The notes: a model not told the origin generated them from the letters alone. Counted from the stretch's first letter, positions 25,840-35,918 are shown. The stretch is DNA of 64,000 nt from Hydrocarboniphaga sp965279055 (GCF_965279055.1 NZ_OZ257125.1:4650001-4714000), one strand, 5' to 3'. Translations and numbers: made by a program.

Positions 25840-27384
25840 ATGAGCCAGAACGCCGACCGACTCGGCGCCGCGCCCGATCCAACCGTCGTGGCGGCCGTCG
25901 ACCTGGGCTCGAACAGCTTTCACATGATGGTGGCGCGCAGCGCCGGCGTCGATCTGCAGGTGATCGACCGGCTGCGCGAGCCGGTGCGCCTGGCCGCCGG
26001 CCTGGACGACAGGAACCGCCTGAGCGCCGAGTCCGAGGCGCGCGCGCTGGGCTGCCTGCAGCGCTTCGGCCAGCGTCTCAGCAACCTGCCGCGCGAACGC
26101 GTGCGCGCAGTCGGCACCAATACCCTGCGCCGGCTGCAGGACGCCGGCGCCGCCAGCCGCGGCTTCGTCGAACGCGCCGAAGCCGCGCTCGGCCATAGCA
26201 TCGAAATCATTTCCGGCGTCGAGGAAGCGCGCCTGGTCTACGGCGGCGTGGTCCACGGCATGGGCGGCGCCGAGTCCGAGCGGCGGCTGGTGGTCGACAT
26301 CGGCGGCGGCAGCACCGAGGTGATCATCGGCCGCGGGCCGAACGCCGTGCTGATGGAATCGGTCGGTATGGGCTGCGTCGTCCACCAGGGCAAATATTTC
26401 GCCGACGGCAACATCAGCCGCTCGCGCTTCCGCCAGGCGCGCTTCGCCGCGCGCCACGAGCTGGAATTCCTCGAGCACCGTTACCGGCGCAACGGCTGGG
26501 ACCTGGCGATCGGCGCCAGCGGCACGGTGCGCGGCGTCTGGCGGGTGATGCGCGAGCAGGGCTGGGCGGATCAACACATCACCCGCGACGGCCTGGAAAA
26601 GACCGTGGAGCTGGTGATCGCGCGCGGCCAGGTTTCCAGGATCGACTTTCCGGCTCTGCGCGACGATCGCCGTCCGGTGTTCGCCGGCGGCCTGGCGGTG
26701 CTGGCCGGCGTGTTCGACGCGCTCGACCTGCAGCGCATGCAGACTTCGGAGCGCGCGCTGCGCGAAGGCCTGGTCTACGACCTGCTCGGCCGCCTCTCCG
26801 ACCACGACGTGCGCGACGAATCGGTGCAGGCGATGGCGACGCGCTACGGCGTCGACGTCGCCCACGCCAGCTCGGTCACCGGCACCGCGCTGAAGCTGCT
26901 GGCGCAGGTGTTCTCGGCCTGGCAATTGGAGCGCAAGGCCTCGACGATGCTGCTGAGCTGGGCCGCCAAGCTGCACGAGATCGGCCTGGTGATCGCGCAC
27001 AGCTCGTATCAGAAGCACGGCGAATACATCGTCCGTCACGCCGACCTGCAGGGCTTTTCGCAGACCGACCAGATACAGCTTGCGGCGCTGGTGCGCCTGC
27101 ATCGCAGCAAGTTTGCGGAAAGCGCGCTGACGGATCTGCCGGAGGCGCAGGCCGAGACCATCCGCAAGCTGGCGATCCTGTTGCGGCTGGCGGCGCTGCT
27201 GCACCGCAGCCGCGACCCGGATCTGAACCCGCCGGTCAGTATCCGCATCGCCAGCAGCGGGCGCCGCCACATCGAGCTGAGCTTCCCGCGCCAATGGCTG
27301 GCGGCGCACCCGCTGACCCAGGCCGACCTGGAGCAGGAAGCCGACTATCTGAAATCCGCAGACGTTCGCCTGCGCTTCGACTGA
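25840..27384 (+). CDS. ppx: exopolyphosphatase, Ppx/GppA family
   Basis: Releases orthophosphate from polyphosphate chain ends, or hydrolyses pppGpp; the family covers both. ATG 25840 gives 514 residues. The actin-like ATPase fold is shown by AAVDLGSNSFHMMVAR (phosphate 1), GTNTLRRLQDA, EEARLVYGGVVHG, VVDIGGGSTEVIIG (phosphate 2) and GASGTVRGVWRVM. The C-terminal HD-like helical region (from about residue 320) carries HEIGLVIAHSSYQKHGEYI. The length fits Ppx better than the shorter type. ppk is not adjacent. It stands alone behind a 257-base region shared with the divergent cytochrome operon. Confidence 0.93.
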   Translation: MSQNADRLGAAPDPTVVAAVDLGSNSFHMMVARSAGVDLQVIDRLREPVRLAAGLDDRNRLSAESEARALGCLQRFGQRLSNLPRERVRAVGTNTLRRLQDAGAASRGFVERAEAALGHSIEIISGVEEARLVYGGVVHGMGGAESERRLVVDIGGGSTEVIIGRGPNAVLMESVGMGCVVHQGKYFADGNISRSRFRQARFAARHELEFLEHRYRRNGWDLAIGASGTVRGVWRVMREQGWADQHITRDGLEKTVELVIARGQVSRIDFPALRDDRRPVFAGGLAVLAGVFDALDLQRMQTSERALREGLVYDLLGRLSDHDVRDESVQAMATRYGVDVAHASSVTGTALKLLAQVFSAWQLERKASTMLLSWAAKLHEIGLVIAHSSYQKHGEYIVRHADLQGFSQTDQIQLAALVRLHRSKFAESALTDLPEAQAETIRKLAILLRLAALLHRSRDPDLNPPVSIRIASSGRRHIELSFPRQWLAAHPLTQADLEQEADYLKSADVRLRFD

Positions 27385-27415
27385 TTCCACTCGCGGCCCT
27401 GGCTAGAGTAGGCCG

Positions 27416-27931
27416 ATGCGCTCCTGGCTCTTCCCTCTGCTGTTGCTGACCGCCGCCATGTCGGCGCACGCCGACGTCTACCGCTGGGTCGACGCCGAAG
27501 GCCACGTGCATTACGGCGACAAGGCGCCGACGCCGGGCGCCAAGCCGGCCGAGCTGCCGCCGCTGCAGTTCATTTCCAGCGGCCTGCCCGCCGCCGGCGC
27601 CACCGCGAAGACCCCGGCCGCCGCCGTGCCGGTGGCGGAAAGCGTCGCGCTGAACATCGTCTCGCCGACGCCGGACCAGACGCTGCGCGGCACCGACCGC
27701 CGGCTCGCCGTCGCGGTGGCGATGCAAAAGCCGCTGCCGGAAGGCGCCGGCCTGGTCTATCTGCTCGACGGCAACCCGCGCACGTCCAAACCGGTGCAGG
27801 ACCTGAGCTTCACGATGACCGACATCGACCGCGGCACCCATCTGGTCGCCGTGGCGGTCGTCGACGGCCGCGGCAGGGAGCTGGGCCGCGCCGCGCCGGT
27901 GCTGGTGCACATCAAACCGCCCGGGCTGTAG
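27416..27931 (+). CDS. DUF4124 domain-containing secreted protein
   Basis: A 171-residue exported protein. A Sec signal peptide (LFPLLLLTAAMSAHA, cleavage about residue 19) leads into the DUF4124 core DVYRWVDAEGHVHYGDKAPTPGAKP (about 20-44, given here in family terms: YRW-x-D-x-x-G-x-x-xYxD). An Ala-rich linker and a C-terminal beta-domain (SPTPDQTLRG, GLVYLLDGNP, LVAVAVVDGRGRELG) follow. The function is unknown. It commonly stands before glnL in gammaproteobacteria, and here too it lies 99 bases upstream of glnL. Confidence 0.85.
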   Translation: MRSWLFPLLLLTAAMSAHADVYRWVDAEGHVHYGDKAPTPGAKPAELPPLQFISSGLPAAGATAKTPAAAVPVAESVALNIVSPTPDQTLRGTDRRLAVAVAMQKPLPEGAGLVYLLDGNPRTSKPVQDLSFTMTDIDRGTHLVAVAVVDGRGRELGRAAPVLVHIKPPGL

Positions 27932-27950
27932 GCGCGCCATTTTGCGCCAC

Positions 27951-28018
27951 CGCACCGCTTCGGTGCGGAAATCGCCGGTAACGCTAATGTTGGGCGCCAT
28001 TCTGGCCCGGCTTTTGCT
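27951..28018 (+). promoter_or_regulatory. NtrC-type dyad (27951-27967) and sigma-54-like element (28003-28018)
   Basis: CGCACCGCTTCGGTGCG matches the NtrC dyad GCACC-N5-GGTGC. 35 bases further, TGGCCCGGCTTTTGCT fits TGGCACG-N4-TTGCW with GG and GC in phase. Together they suggest autoregulation of glnLG. One problem is that the predicted transcript would start only about two bases before the glnL ATG, skipping its Shine-Dalgarno sequence. The dyad could also be an RNA hairpin ending the DUF4124 gene. Confidence 0.4.
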
Positions 28019-28030
28019 AAAACGGAGCAT

Positions 28031-29109
28031 ATGAAGCTCGCCCCCAGCAGTCGTGCGGCGCCCGCACAGATTCTGGACGGGCTCAGCACCGCGGTCATCA
28101 GCCTCGACTCAACGCTGCGAGTGCTGTCGATCAACTCGACCGCCGAAAGCGTGTTCGGGGTCAGCCGCCGCTACGCCGTCGGTGAGACGTTCAGCCAGGC
28201 AATTCCGCAGTTCATTCCGCACATGTCGCGGCTGCGCGACGCGCTGAAGGCCGGCACCGGCTTCATCGAGCGCGAGCTGCAGCTGCGCAAGAGCGGCGAC
28301 CAGCCGATGACCGTCGACTGCACGGTGACGCCGCTGCAGCTGGGCAAGCATGTCGGCCTGCTGATCGAGATCCTGCCGATGGACCGCCACCTGCGCATCT
28401 CGCGCGACGAGCTGTTGCTGGCGCAGCAGGAATCCTCGCGCGAGCTGATCCGCAACCTGGCGCACGAGATCAAGAACCCGCTCGGCGGCATCCGCGGCGC
28501 GGCGCAGTTGCTGGAGCGCGAATTCCCGGATTCCGAACATCGCGAATACACCCGCGTGATCATTCGCGAAGTCGACCGCCTGCAGAACCTGGTCAACCGC
28601 CTGCTCGGTCCGAACCGCGTTTCGCAGAAAGCGCCGGTGAACGTGCACGAAGTGCTGGAGCACGTGCGCCAGCTGGTCGAGGCCGAGGCGCCGGCCGGCG
28701 TGACTTTTCTGCGCGACTACGACCCGTCGATCCCCGAGCTGATTGGTGATCGCGAGCAGTTGATCCAGGCGGTACTGAATTTGTTGCGCAACGCGCTGCA
28801 GGCGGTACGCGAGCAGGGCAGCATCGCGCTGCGCTCGCGCACACGGCGGCAATACACGATCGGCGGTACCCGTCACCGCCTGGTCGTCCAAATCGATATC
28901 GAAGACGACGGACACGGAATACCTCCCGCAATGATCGACAAAATCTTCTACCCGATGGTGACGATGCGTGCCGAAGGCACGGGACTTGGATTGCCGATAG
29001 CTCAATACCTCGTCCATACGCATGGTGGCGTCATCGAGTGCAAGTCACGTCCGGGCAACACCGTCTTCTCGATCTACATGCCGCTCGACGTTTCGACCGG
29101 TACGCCGGC

Positions 29110-29113
<4 letters not shown>
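28031..29113 (+). CDS. glnL: nitrogen-regulation sensor kinase/phosphatase NtrB
   Basis: Cytosolic histidine kinase that phosphorylates NtrC under nitrogen limitation and dephosphorylates it when PII binds. 360 residues: PAS domain (about 10-120; QILDGLSTAVISLD, STAESVFGVS), H-box NLAHEIKNPLGGIRGAAQLL with His145, then the HATPase_c N-box LLRNALQAV, G1 DDGHGIPP, F-box and G2 GTGLGLPIAQYLV. There are no membrane segments. AACGGAG stands five bases before the ATG. The stop overlaps the glnG start (ATGA). glnA is not in the window. Confidence 0.97.
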
Positions 29114-30618
<1,505 letters not shown>

Positions 30619-30629
30619 CGCTGGCGTCG

Positions 30630-30694
30630 GTCGCGGACAGGGTCCGCTCCTACAGCATCTGATCACGACTGTAGGAGCGGACCCTGTCCGCGAC
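30630..30694. repeat. family D perfect 26-bp inverted repeat
   Basis: The arms at 30630-30655 and 30669-30694 are exact complements (GTCGCGGACAGGGTCC... and ...CTGTCCGCGAC) around a 13-base loop. It lies between the convergent glnG and hslU genes. It resembles the GTAGGAGCGG-type REP sequences known from pseudomonads. It lacks a T-tract but could still stop or protect both transcripts. Confidence 0.85.
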
Positions 30695-30709
30695 TGAGAC
30701 CTCGCAGCT

Positions 30710-32089
30710 CTACAGAATGTACCGGCTCAGATCCTGGTTGCCGGCGAGCTTCGCCAGCTTGTCGTTGACGTAGGCCTCGTCGATGCGCAGCTCGCTGCCG
30801 TTGCGGTCCGGCGCATCGAAAGCCACTTCTTCCATCAGCCGTTCCATCACCGTGTGCAGGCGGCGCGCGCCGATGTTCTCGGTGCTTTCGTTGACCTGCC
30901 AGGCGATCGCCGCGAGCCGGCCGATGCCTTCGGCGCTGAAGCTGACCGTGACGCCTTCGGTGGCCATCAGCGCGCGGTACTGCTCGGTCAGCGAGTAGTT
31001 CGGCTCGGTCAAAATCCGCACGAAATCTTCGGTCTTCAGCGCCTCCAGTTCGACGCGGATCGGCAGCCGGCCCTGCAGCTCCGGAATCAGGTCGCTGGGC
31101 TTGCTCATGTGGAACGCGCCGCTGGCGATGAACAGGATGTGATCGGTTTTCACCGCGCCGTATTTCGTGGTCACGGTCGAGCCTTCGATCAGCGGCAGCA
31201 GATCGCGCTGCACGCCTTCGCGCGACACGTCGGCGCCAGCGTATTCGCCGCGCTTGGCCACCTTGTCGATTTCGTCGATGAAGACGATGCCGTTCTCCTC
31301 GACGTTGTGCAGCGCCTCGGTCTTGATCGCTTCCTCGTCGACCAGGCGCAGTGCCTCCTCGTCGGTGATCTGCTTCAGCGCGTCCCGGATTTTCATCTTC
31401 TTGGACTGCGTCTTGGCCTGGCCGACGTTGGCGAACATCTGCTGCAGCTGGCTGGTCATTTCCTCCATGCCCGGCGGCCCCATCAGCTGCACGTTGGGCG
31501 GCGCTGCGTTGAGCTTGATCTCGATCTCGGTGTCGTCGAGCCGGTGTTCGCGCAGCTGCTTGCGGAACACCTGGCGCGCCGCGCCGTTCTCGGACTGGCG
31601 CTGACTGCTGGCCTCGCCGAAATCCTTCGGCGGCGGCAGCAAGGCGTCGAGTACGCGCTCCTCGGCCGCGCTTTCGGCGCGGTCGCGCACGCGCCGGGTG
31701 GCCTGCTCGCGCGTCATCTTCACCGCCGCGTCGACCAGATCGCGGATGATCGAATCGACGTCCTTGCCGACATAGCCGACCTCGGTGAACTTGGTCGCCT
31801 CGACCTTCACGAACGGCGCGTTGGCGAGCTTGGCCAGGCGCCGCGCGATTTCGGTCTTGCCGACACCGGTCGGGCCGATCATCAGGATGTTCTTCGGGCT
31901 GATTTCGGCGCGCAATGCGCCGGTCACCTGCTGACGGCGCCAGCGGTTGCGCAGCGCAATCGCGACCGCGCGCTTGGCCGCCTTCTGGCCGACGATGTGA
32001 CGGTCCAGCTCCTGGACGATTTCGCGCGGCGTCATCGACGCGGCGACGCCGCTGCCCGGCGCGACGGCGTTGTTCTGGTCTTGGCTCAC
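30710..32089 (-). CDS. hslU: ATP-dependent protease ATPase subunit HslU
   Basis: AAA+ unfoldase that feeds substrates to HslV. The 459-residue product contains MTPREIVQELDRHIVGQ, Walker A GPTGVGKTEIARRLAK, the pore motif EVGYVGKDV, Walker B GIVFIDEIDKVAKR, an intermediate domain (about 110-250), and the C-terminal DLSRYIL that docks into HslV. GTG 32089 overlaps the hslV stop (GTGA) and gives an 18-residue extension before the usual N-terminus. ATG 32035, at the conserved MTPREI, is an alternative without a visible Shine-Dalgarno sequence. A heat-shock-like promoter lies before hslV. Confidence 0.97.
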   Translation of the reverse strand: MSQDQNNAVAPGSGVAASMTPREIVQELDRHIVGQKAAKRAVAIALRNRWRRQQVTGALRAEISPKNILMIGPTGVGKTEIARRLAKLANAPFVKVEATKFTEVGYVGKDVDSIIRDLVDAAVKMTREQATRRVRDRAESAAEERVLDALLPPPKDFGEASSQRQSENGAARQVFRKQLREHRLDDTEIEIKLNAAPPNVQLMGPPGMEEMTSQLQQMFANVGQAKTQSKKMKIRDALKQITDEEALRLVDEEAIKTEALHNVEENGIVFIDEIDKVAKRGEYAGADVSREGVQRDLLPLIEGSTVTTKYGAVKTDHILFIASGAFHMSKPSDLIPELQGRLPIRVELEALKTEDFVRILTEPNYSLTEQYRALMATEGVTVSFSAEGIGRLAAIAWQVNESTENIGARRLHTVMERLMEEVAFDAPDRNGSELRIDEAYVNDKLAKLAGNQDLSRYIL

Positions 32090-32643
32090 GATGCGGCCTG
32101 CCCGGCGTCGATGCTCTCGATCGTCAAATGGTGGTTGGTATAAATGCAGATTTCAGCGGCGATATGCAGCGCCTTCTCGACGATCTCGCGCGCGCCCAGC
32201 GTGGTGTTGTCGACCAGCGCGCGCGCCGCGGCGGTGGCGAAAGAGCCGCCGGAGCCGATCGCGATCACGCCGTGTTCTTCCGGCTCCATCACGTCGCCAT
32301 TGCCGCTGATCATCAGCGAGGTGCCGGCGTCGGCGACGATCAGCAGCGCCTCGAGGCGGCGCAGGTAGCGGTCGCTGCGCCAGTCCTTGGCCATCTCGAC
32401 GGCGGCGCGGGTGAGTTGGCCGCCGTGCTGCTCGAGCTTGCCTTCGAAGCGCTCGAACAGCGTGAAAGCGTCGGCCGTGCCGCCGGCGAAACCGGCGATG
32501 ACCTTGTCGCCGTACAGGCGGCGCACCTTGCGCGCGTTGTTCTTGACGCGGGTATTGCCCATCGACACCTGGCCGTCGCCGCCGAGCGCGACCTGGTTGC
32601 CGCGGCGGACGCAGACGATGGTGGTTCCGTCGAATTGCTGCAT
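32086..32643 (-). CDS. hslV: ATP-dependent protease peptidase subunit HslV
   Basis: Threonine peptidase forming the dodecameric core of the HslUV quality-control protease. ATG 32643 gives 185 residues. A six-residue propeptide (MQQFDG) precedes the catalytic TTIVCVRRG, so Thr7 would be the nucleophile after processing; E. coli removes only Met. GGDGQVSMGNT, RKVRRLYGDKVIAGFAGGTADAF in two parts and AIGSGGSFATAAARAL are conserved. The gene is coupled to hslU by a GTGA overlap. Confidence 0.97.
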   Translation of the reverse strand: MQQFDGTTIVCVRRGNQVALGGDGQVSMGNTRVKNNARKVRRLYGDKVIAGFAGGTADAFTLFERFEGKLEQHGGQLTRAAVEMAKDWRSDRYLRRLEALLIVADAGTSLMISGNGDVMEPEEHGVIAIGSGGSFATAAARALVDNTTLGAREIVEKALHIAAEICIYTNHHLTIESIDAGQAAS

Positions 32644-32679
32644 GGGGATACGATTTGCCCGATTGGGTAGGGCCACAGA

Positions 32680-32709
32680 ATCTGGGGCCCGGCGCAGATG
32701 ATTTCAACC
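32680..32709 (-). promoter_or_regulatory. sigma-32-like heat-shock promoter of hslVU
   Basis: On the minus strand GGTTGAAA (32702-32709) is followed after 14 bases by CCCCAGAT (32680-32687). This matches the sigma-32 pattern CTTGAAA-N13/14-CCCCATnT closely. Transcription would begin near 32672, about 30 bases before the hslV ATG. Confidence 0.65.
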
Positions 32710-32836
32710 GCTGGCGAGCCCGCCTTGCGCGGGCGCCGCAAACGACGAAGGCGAAAGGATTGCTCCCCTCGCCTTCGTCATCGAAGCCTGAACACCGGCG
32801 ATGCGCTGCCGGCGATTCAGCTCGTACCGAAGAAGC

Positions 32837-33085
32837 TTACTGCTTCGGCGCTTCCGCCGGAGCCGGGGTGGCTTCCGGGCAGGCCGCGTTCGGATCGGCT
32901 TCGGTCGGGCACTTCGGCGCTTCGGCCGGAGCTGCCATCGTATCGGCAGGCGCGGCTTCAGCAGGGGCCATCGTCTCGGCAGCCGGAGCGGCCGGTTCCG
33001 CAGCAGGGGCTTCTTCTTTCTTCTTACAAGCGGCCAGCGCCAGCACGGAGGCGAGGCCCAGGGCGATCACGAGTTCACGCTTCAT
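32837..33085 (-). CDS. small Ala/Pro/Glu-rich lipoprotein
   Basis: An 82-residue predicted lipoprotein. ATG 33085 has GGGAG about ten bases upstream. The signal peptide (LVIALGLASVLALAAC) has an A-L-A-A-C lipobox with Cys20, followed by KKKEE. The mature part is low-complexity, made of Ala/Pro/Glu repeats, with two extra cysteines (APKCPTEADPNAACPEA) that could form a disulfide. No function is known to me. It stands between hslV and DUF484, where many gammaproteobacteria have xerC. Confidence 0.75.
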   Translation of the reverse strand: MKRELVIALGLASVLALAACKKKEEAPAAEPAAPAAETMAPAEAAPADTMAAPAEAPKCPTEADPNAACPEATPAPAEAPKQ

Positions 33086-33311
33086 TGAACAACTCCCAGG
33101 TCAGTAAATGGTGCTGGCTATTACGCGGCCAGCGACGCCGCCGAGAATGGCGACAGCCCCGATTATGCAGCAAATAAACTGAACGACGACGACCTATTCA
33201 CATCCAATTCAGCTTGAGGGCCCGCCCTTACGGCGTTTTGGCCCGTTTTACCTGCGGATGAGCCGGCCCAAGACCTGCGCCAGATGCAGCGAGCCGACGC
33301 CGCCCCGGCCG

Positions 33312-34010
33312 TCAGGACACCAGCTTGGCGCGAACCGCGGCGGCGACCAGCTCGGCGGTCATCTCCAGAAACACCTTGCCCTGGCGCGGCTGGAAACGCT
33401 CGGCGTCGCGCGAGGCCAACACCAGCATGCCGAGGTTCTTGTCGCGCTCCAGCGGCACTACCGCGGCGGACCTGGGCAGTTCGGCGGCTTTCGGGAACAG
33501 CAGCTTGGCGCGCTTTTCCGACAGCGGCCCGCACTCGATCAGCTTGGTGCGCAGGAAGTCGTCGAACTGGCGCACCACCGCGCCTTCGGCATCGAGCCGC
33601 TGCAGGCCGTCGATGTCGCTGCGCTTGAGCAGGCCCGGCGAGACGCCGACCCAGGCTTCGTCGATGCCGAAATCCTCGCGCATGCACTGCTGCAGGCCGA
33701 GGATCGCCGCCGCCAGCGTCGGTGCGCGGATCAGCGTGCGCGCCAGGCGATGCACGTTGGTCGCGCGCTTTTCGTTGTCGCGCGCGTTTTCGAGCAGCGC
33801 GCTCATGCGGTCTTCGAGGCGCTGGCTGCGGCCGCGCAGCACCTCGACCTGGCGCTCGATCAGCGACACCGCGCTGCCGGTGCCGTGCTGCAGCTGCATC
33901 GTCTCAAGCAGCTCGGGATGCGTCGCCAGAAAATCCGGGTGCGCCTTCAGATAGGCCAGCACCTGCTCGTCGGTCAGCGCCGTTGCCGGTGGCTCTTTCA
34001 CTGCTGCCAT
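33312..34010 (-). CDS. DUF484 family protein (GAF-like)
   Basis: Cytosolic 232-residue protein of the DUF484 family, function unknown. It opens with LTDEQVLAYLKAHPDFLATHPELL, the family signature (in two blocks LTDEQVLAYL and HPDFLATHPELL). A coiled coil (about residues 50-85, RQVEVLRGRSQRLEDRMSALL) and a GAF-like domain (AAVVPLERDKNLGMLVLASRDAERF) follow. ATG 34010 lies inside the end of dapF (13-base overlap), so translation is coupled. Gammaproteobacterial operons usually continue with xerC; here a 226-base gap and a small lipoprotein gene follow. Confidence 0.88.
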   Translation of the reverse strand: MAAVKEPPATALTDEQVLAYLKAHPDFLATHPELLETMQLQHGTGSAVSLIERQVEVLRGRSQRLEDRMSALLENARDNEKRATNVHRLARTLIRAPTLAAAILGLQQCMREDFGIDEAWVGVSPGLLKRSDIDGLQRLDAEGAVVRQFDDFLRTKLIECGPLSEKRAKLLFPKAAELPRSAAVVPLERDKNLGMLVLASRDAERFQPRQGKVFLEMTAELVAAAVRAKLVS

Positions 34011-34840
34011 TCGATTTCCCCGCTGAAAACGGTCTCGGCCGGACCGGTCATCAAAATAGAATCCGCGTCCACGCCGCTCCATTCCAGCTGCAGCTCGCCG
34101 CCGCGCAGCTGCAGCTTCACCGCGCTGCCGAACAGGCCCCAGCGCCGCGCAACCGCCACCGCCGCGCAGGCGCCGCTGCCGCAGGCCAGCGTCTCGCCGC
34201 TGCCGCGCTCGTAGACCCGCAAGCGACCGAAGCCCTGATCGACGATTTGCAGGAAGCCGACGTTGACGCTCTCCGGAAACACCTCGCGCCGCGCCTGCAG
34301 CTCGCGGCCGATCGCCTCGACCTCGGCCTTGTCGACGTCGGCGACCAGGATCACCGCATGCGGGTTGCCCATGTTGGCGACGCCGAACTCGATGGCGCCG
34401 AAACGCGCGGACTCCAGGCGATAGCGCTCGGCCTGCGGCAGCGCCAGCGGAATCTGCGCCGGCGCAAAGCGCGGCGCGCCCATGTCGACGCGCACCTGAT
34501 TGCCGTCCAGCCGCTGCAGCTCCATGGTCGCGGTCGCGGTCTGCACGCGCAGCCTGGGCTTGTCCGAAAGGCCATGCTCGTGGACGTAGCGCGCCAGCGC
34601 GCGCGTGCCGTTGCCGCACTGGCCGACTTCGCTGCCGTCGGCATTGAAGATGCGATAGTCGAAGTCGATGCCCGCCGCGGTGGGCGCCTCGATCACCAGC
34701 ACCTGGTCGCAGCCGACACCGAAGCGCCGGTCACTCAGCCGCGCCAGCAACTCCGGCGTCGCCTTGAAGCGCTCGCGGGTGGCGTCGATGACGACGAAGT
34801 CGTTGCCGGCGCCGTGCATCTTGGTGAAAGAGAACTTCAT
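33998..34840 (-). CDS. dapF: diaminopimelate epimerase
   Basis: Cofactor-free racemase that makes meso-diaminopimelate for lysine and peptidoglycan. 280 residues with both catalytic cysteines: the first in SEVGQCGNGTRALARYVHE, the second in ETLACGSGACAAVAVA. The N-terminus MKFSFTKMHGAGNDFVVID is typical, and NMGNPHAV and GFGRLRVYERGSGET are present. The stop is overlapped by the DUF484 start. The 63-base gap to the divergent GFA gene contains AATATTATTGACTT, a possible promoter for either. Confidence 0.97.
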   Translation of the reverse strand: MKFSFTKMHGAGNDFVVIDATRERFKATPELLARLSDRRFGVGCDQVLVIEAPTAAGIDFDYRIFNADGSEVGQCGNGTRALARYVHEHGLSDKPRLRVQTATATMELQRLDGNQVRVDMGAPRFAPAQIPLALPQAERYRLESARFGAIEFGVANMGNPHAVILVADVDKAEVEAIGRELQARREVFPESVNVGFLQIVDQGFGRLRVYERGSGETLACGSGACAAVAVARRWGLFGSAVKLQLRGGELQLEWSGVDADSILMTGPAETVFSGEIEWQQ

Positions 34841-34903
34841 GGTTGTGCAATATTATTGACTTTTCCGCCGCCTATCAATTTTTACTCTCAACATGAGCGC
34901 CTC

Positions 34904-35299
34904 GTGACGACCAAGATCACCCATGCCGGCGGCTGTCATTGTGGGGCCGTGCGTTTCCAATTCCAGGCACCGGCGCGGGTCCTGGTACAGCGCTGCAACT
35001 GCTCGATGTGCGCGATGACCGGCTACGAGCACCTGATCGTGCCGGGGCGCGATTTCAGGCTGCTGTCGGGCGAAGACAGGTTGACGACCTACCGTTTCAA
35101 CACCGGCGTGGCGCAGCACCGCTTCTGCTCGGTCTGCGGCATCAAGAGCTTCTACGTGCCGCGCTCGAATCCCGACGGCTTTTCGATCAGCCTGCGCTGC
35201 GTCGATGGCGGCACGATCGAGCACATCGACTACGAGGACTTCGATGGGCAGAACTGGGAACTGGCGGGCCCGACGCTGGCGCATCTGTCGCAAGCCTGA
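34904..35299 (+). CDS. GFA/CENP-V domain protein (glutathione-dependent formaldehyde-activating enzyme-like)
   Basis: A 131-residue zinc-binding protein of the GFA family, whose members bind glutathione adducts; the substrate is unknown. All metal cysteines are visible: GGCHCGAVRF (about residues 10-19), CNCSMC (about 34-39) and FCSVCGIKSFY (about 77-87). FSISLRCVDGG follows. The start is GTG 34904. The nearby ATG (34893) is out of frame and stops after four codons, and no clear Shine-Dalgarno sequence is present. It is divergent from dapF and convergent with a GST gene. Confidence 0.85.
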   Translation: MTTKITHAGGCHCGAVRFQFQAPARVLVQRCNCSMCAMTGYEHLIVPGRDFRLLSGEDRLTTYRFNTGVAQHRFCSVCGIKSFYVPRSNPDGFSISLRCVDGGTIEHIDYEDFDGQNWELAGPTLAHLSQA

Positions 35300-35318
35300 G
35301 GTGAGATGCAACCAGCCC

Positions 35319-35918
35319 TCAGCGCATAGCCTCGAAACCCGGCTGCGCTTCGCAGCGCGCCAGCCAGGAGCGGATCGCGGGATAGGGCGTCAGATCGAAG
35401 TCGCCCTGGTCGGCGACGTGGGTGTAGGCATACAGGGCGATATCGGCAATGCTGAAAGTCTCGCCGGCCAGGAACGCGGTTTTGCCCAGCGCGGTCTCCA
35501 TCACGGCGAGCGCGGCATAGCCCTTGACCCTGGCCTCGGCGATCTTGTCGCGCCACTCCTCGCGCTTGCCGAGGTAGTGAATCCAGAAGCGCACGGTCGC
35601 CACGTAGGGCTCGTGGCTGTACTGCTCGAAGAACATCCATTCCAGCACCTTGGCGCGCTCATAGCCCGGCGGTGGCAGCAGCGGCGTGCCTTCGGCGAGA
35701 TAACACAGCATCGCGTTGGATTCGGCGAGCAGGCGGCCGTCGGCGAGCTGCAGCAGCGGCACGCGGCCATTCGGGTTCAGCGCCAGGAACGGCGCGCGCC
35801 GGGTTTCACCGCCGACCGAATCGATCTCGGTCCAGTCAAAGGCGATGCCCAGCATCTTCATCGCCACCGCCGGCTTCCAGCAGTTGCCCGAACCGGTCAT
35901 GCCATAGAGCCTGATCAT
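35319..35918 (-). CDS. glutathione S-transferase family protein
   Basis: Cytosolic 199-residue GST with an N-terminal thioredoxin-like domain (MIRLYGMTGSGNCWKPAVAM, then RAPFLALNPNGRVPLLQL with the cis-Pro, and LAESNAMLCYLAEGTPLLP, the glutathione Ser/Glu site). The helical C-terminal domain contains AGETFSIADIALYAYTH, the conserved N-capping motif. The substrate is unknown. It converges with the GFA-domain gene, and both may deal with glutathione-linked detoxification, which is inference from adjacency. Confidence 0.92.
   Translation of the reverse strand: MIRLYGMTGSGNCWKPAVAMKMLGIAFDWTEIDSVGGETRRAPFLALNPNGRVPLLQLADGRLLAESNAMLCYLAEGTPLLPPPGYERAKVLEWMFFEQYSHEPYVATVRFWIHYLGKREEWRDKIAEARVKGYAALAVMETALGKTAFLAGETFSIADIALYAYTHVADQGDFDLTPYPAIRSWLARCEAQPGFEAMR

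Noticed and set aside
33163..33687. Remnant of xerC in the frame overlapping the end of DUF484
   Set aside because: The translation has no tyrosine-recombinase motifs (no R...HxxR...Y) and lies antisense or out of frame to real genes.
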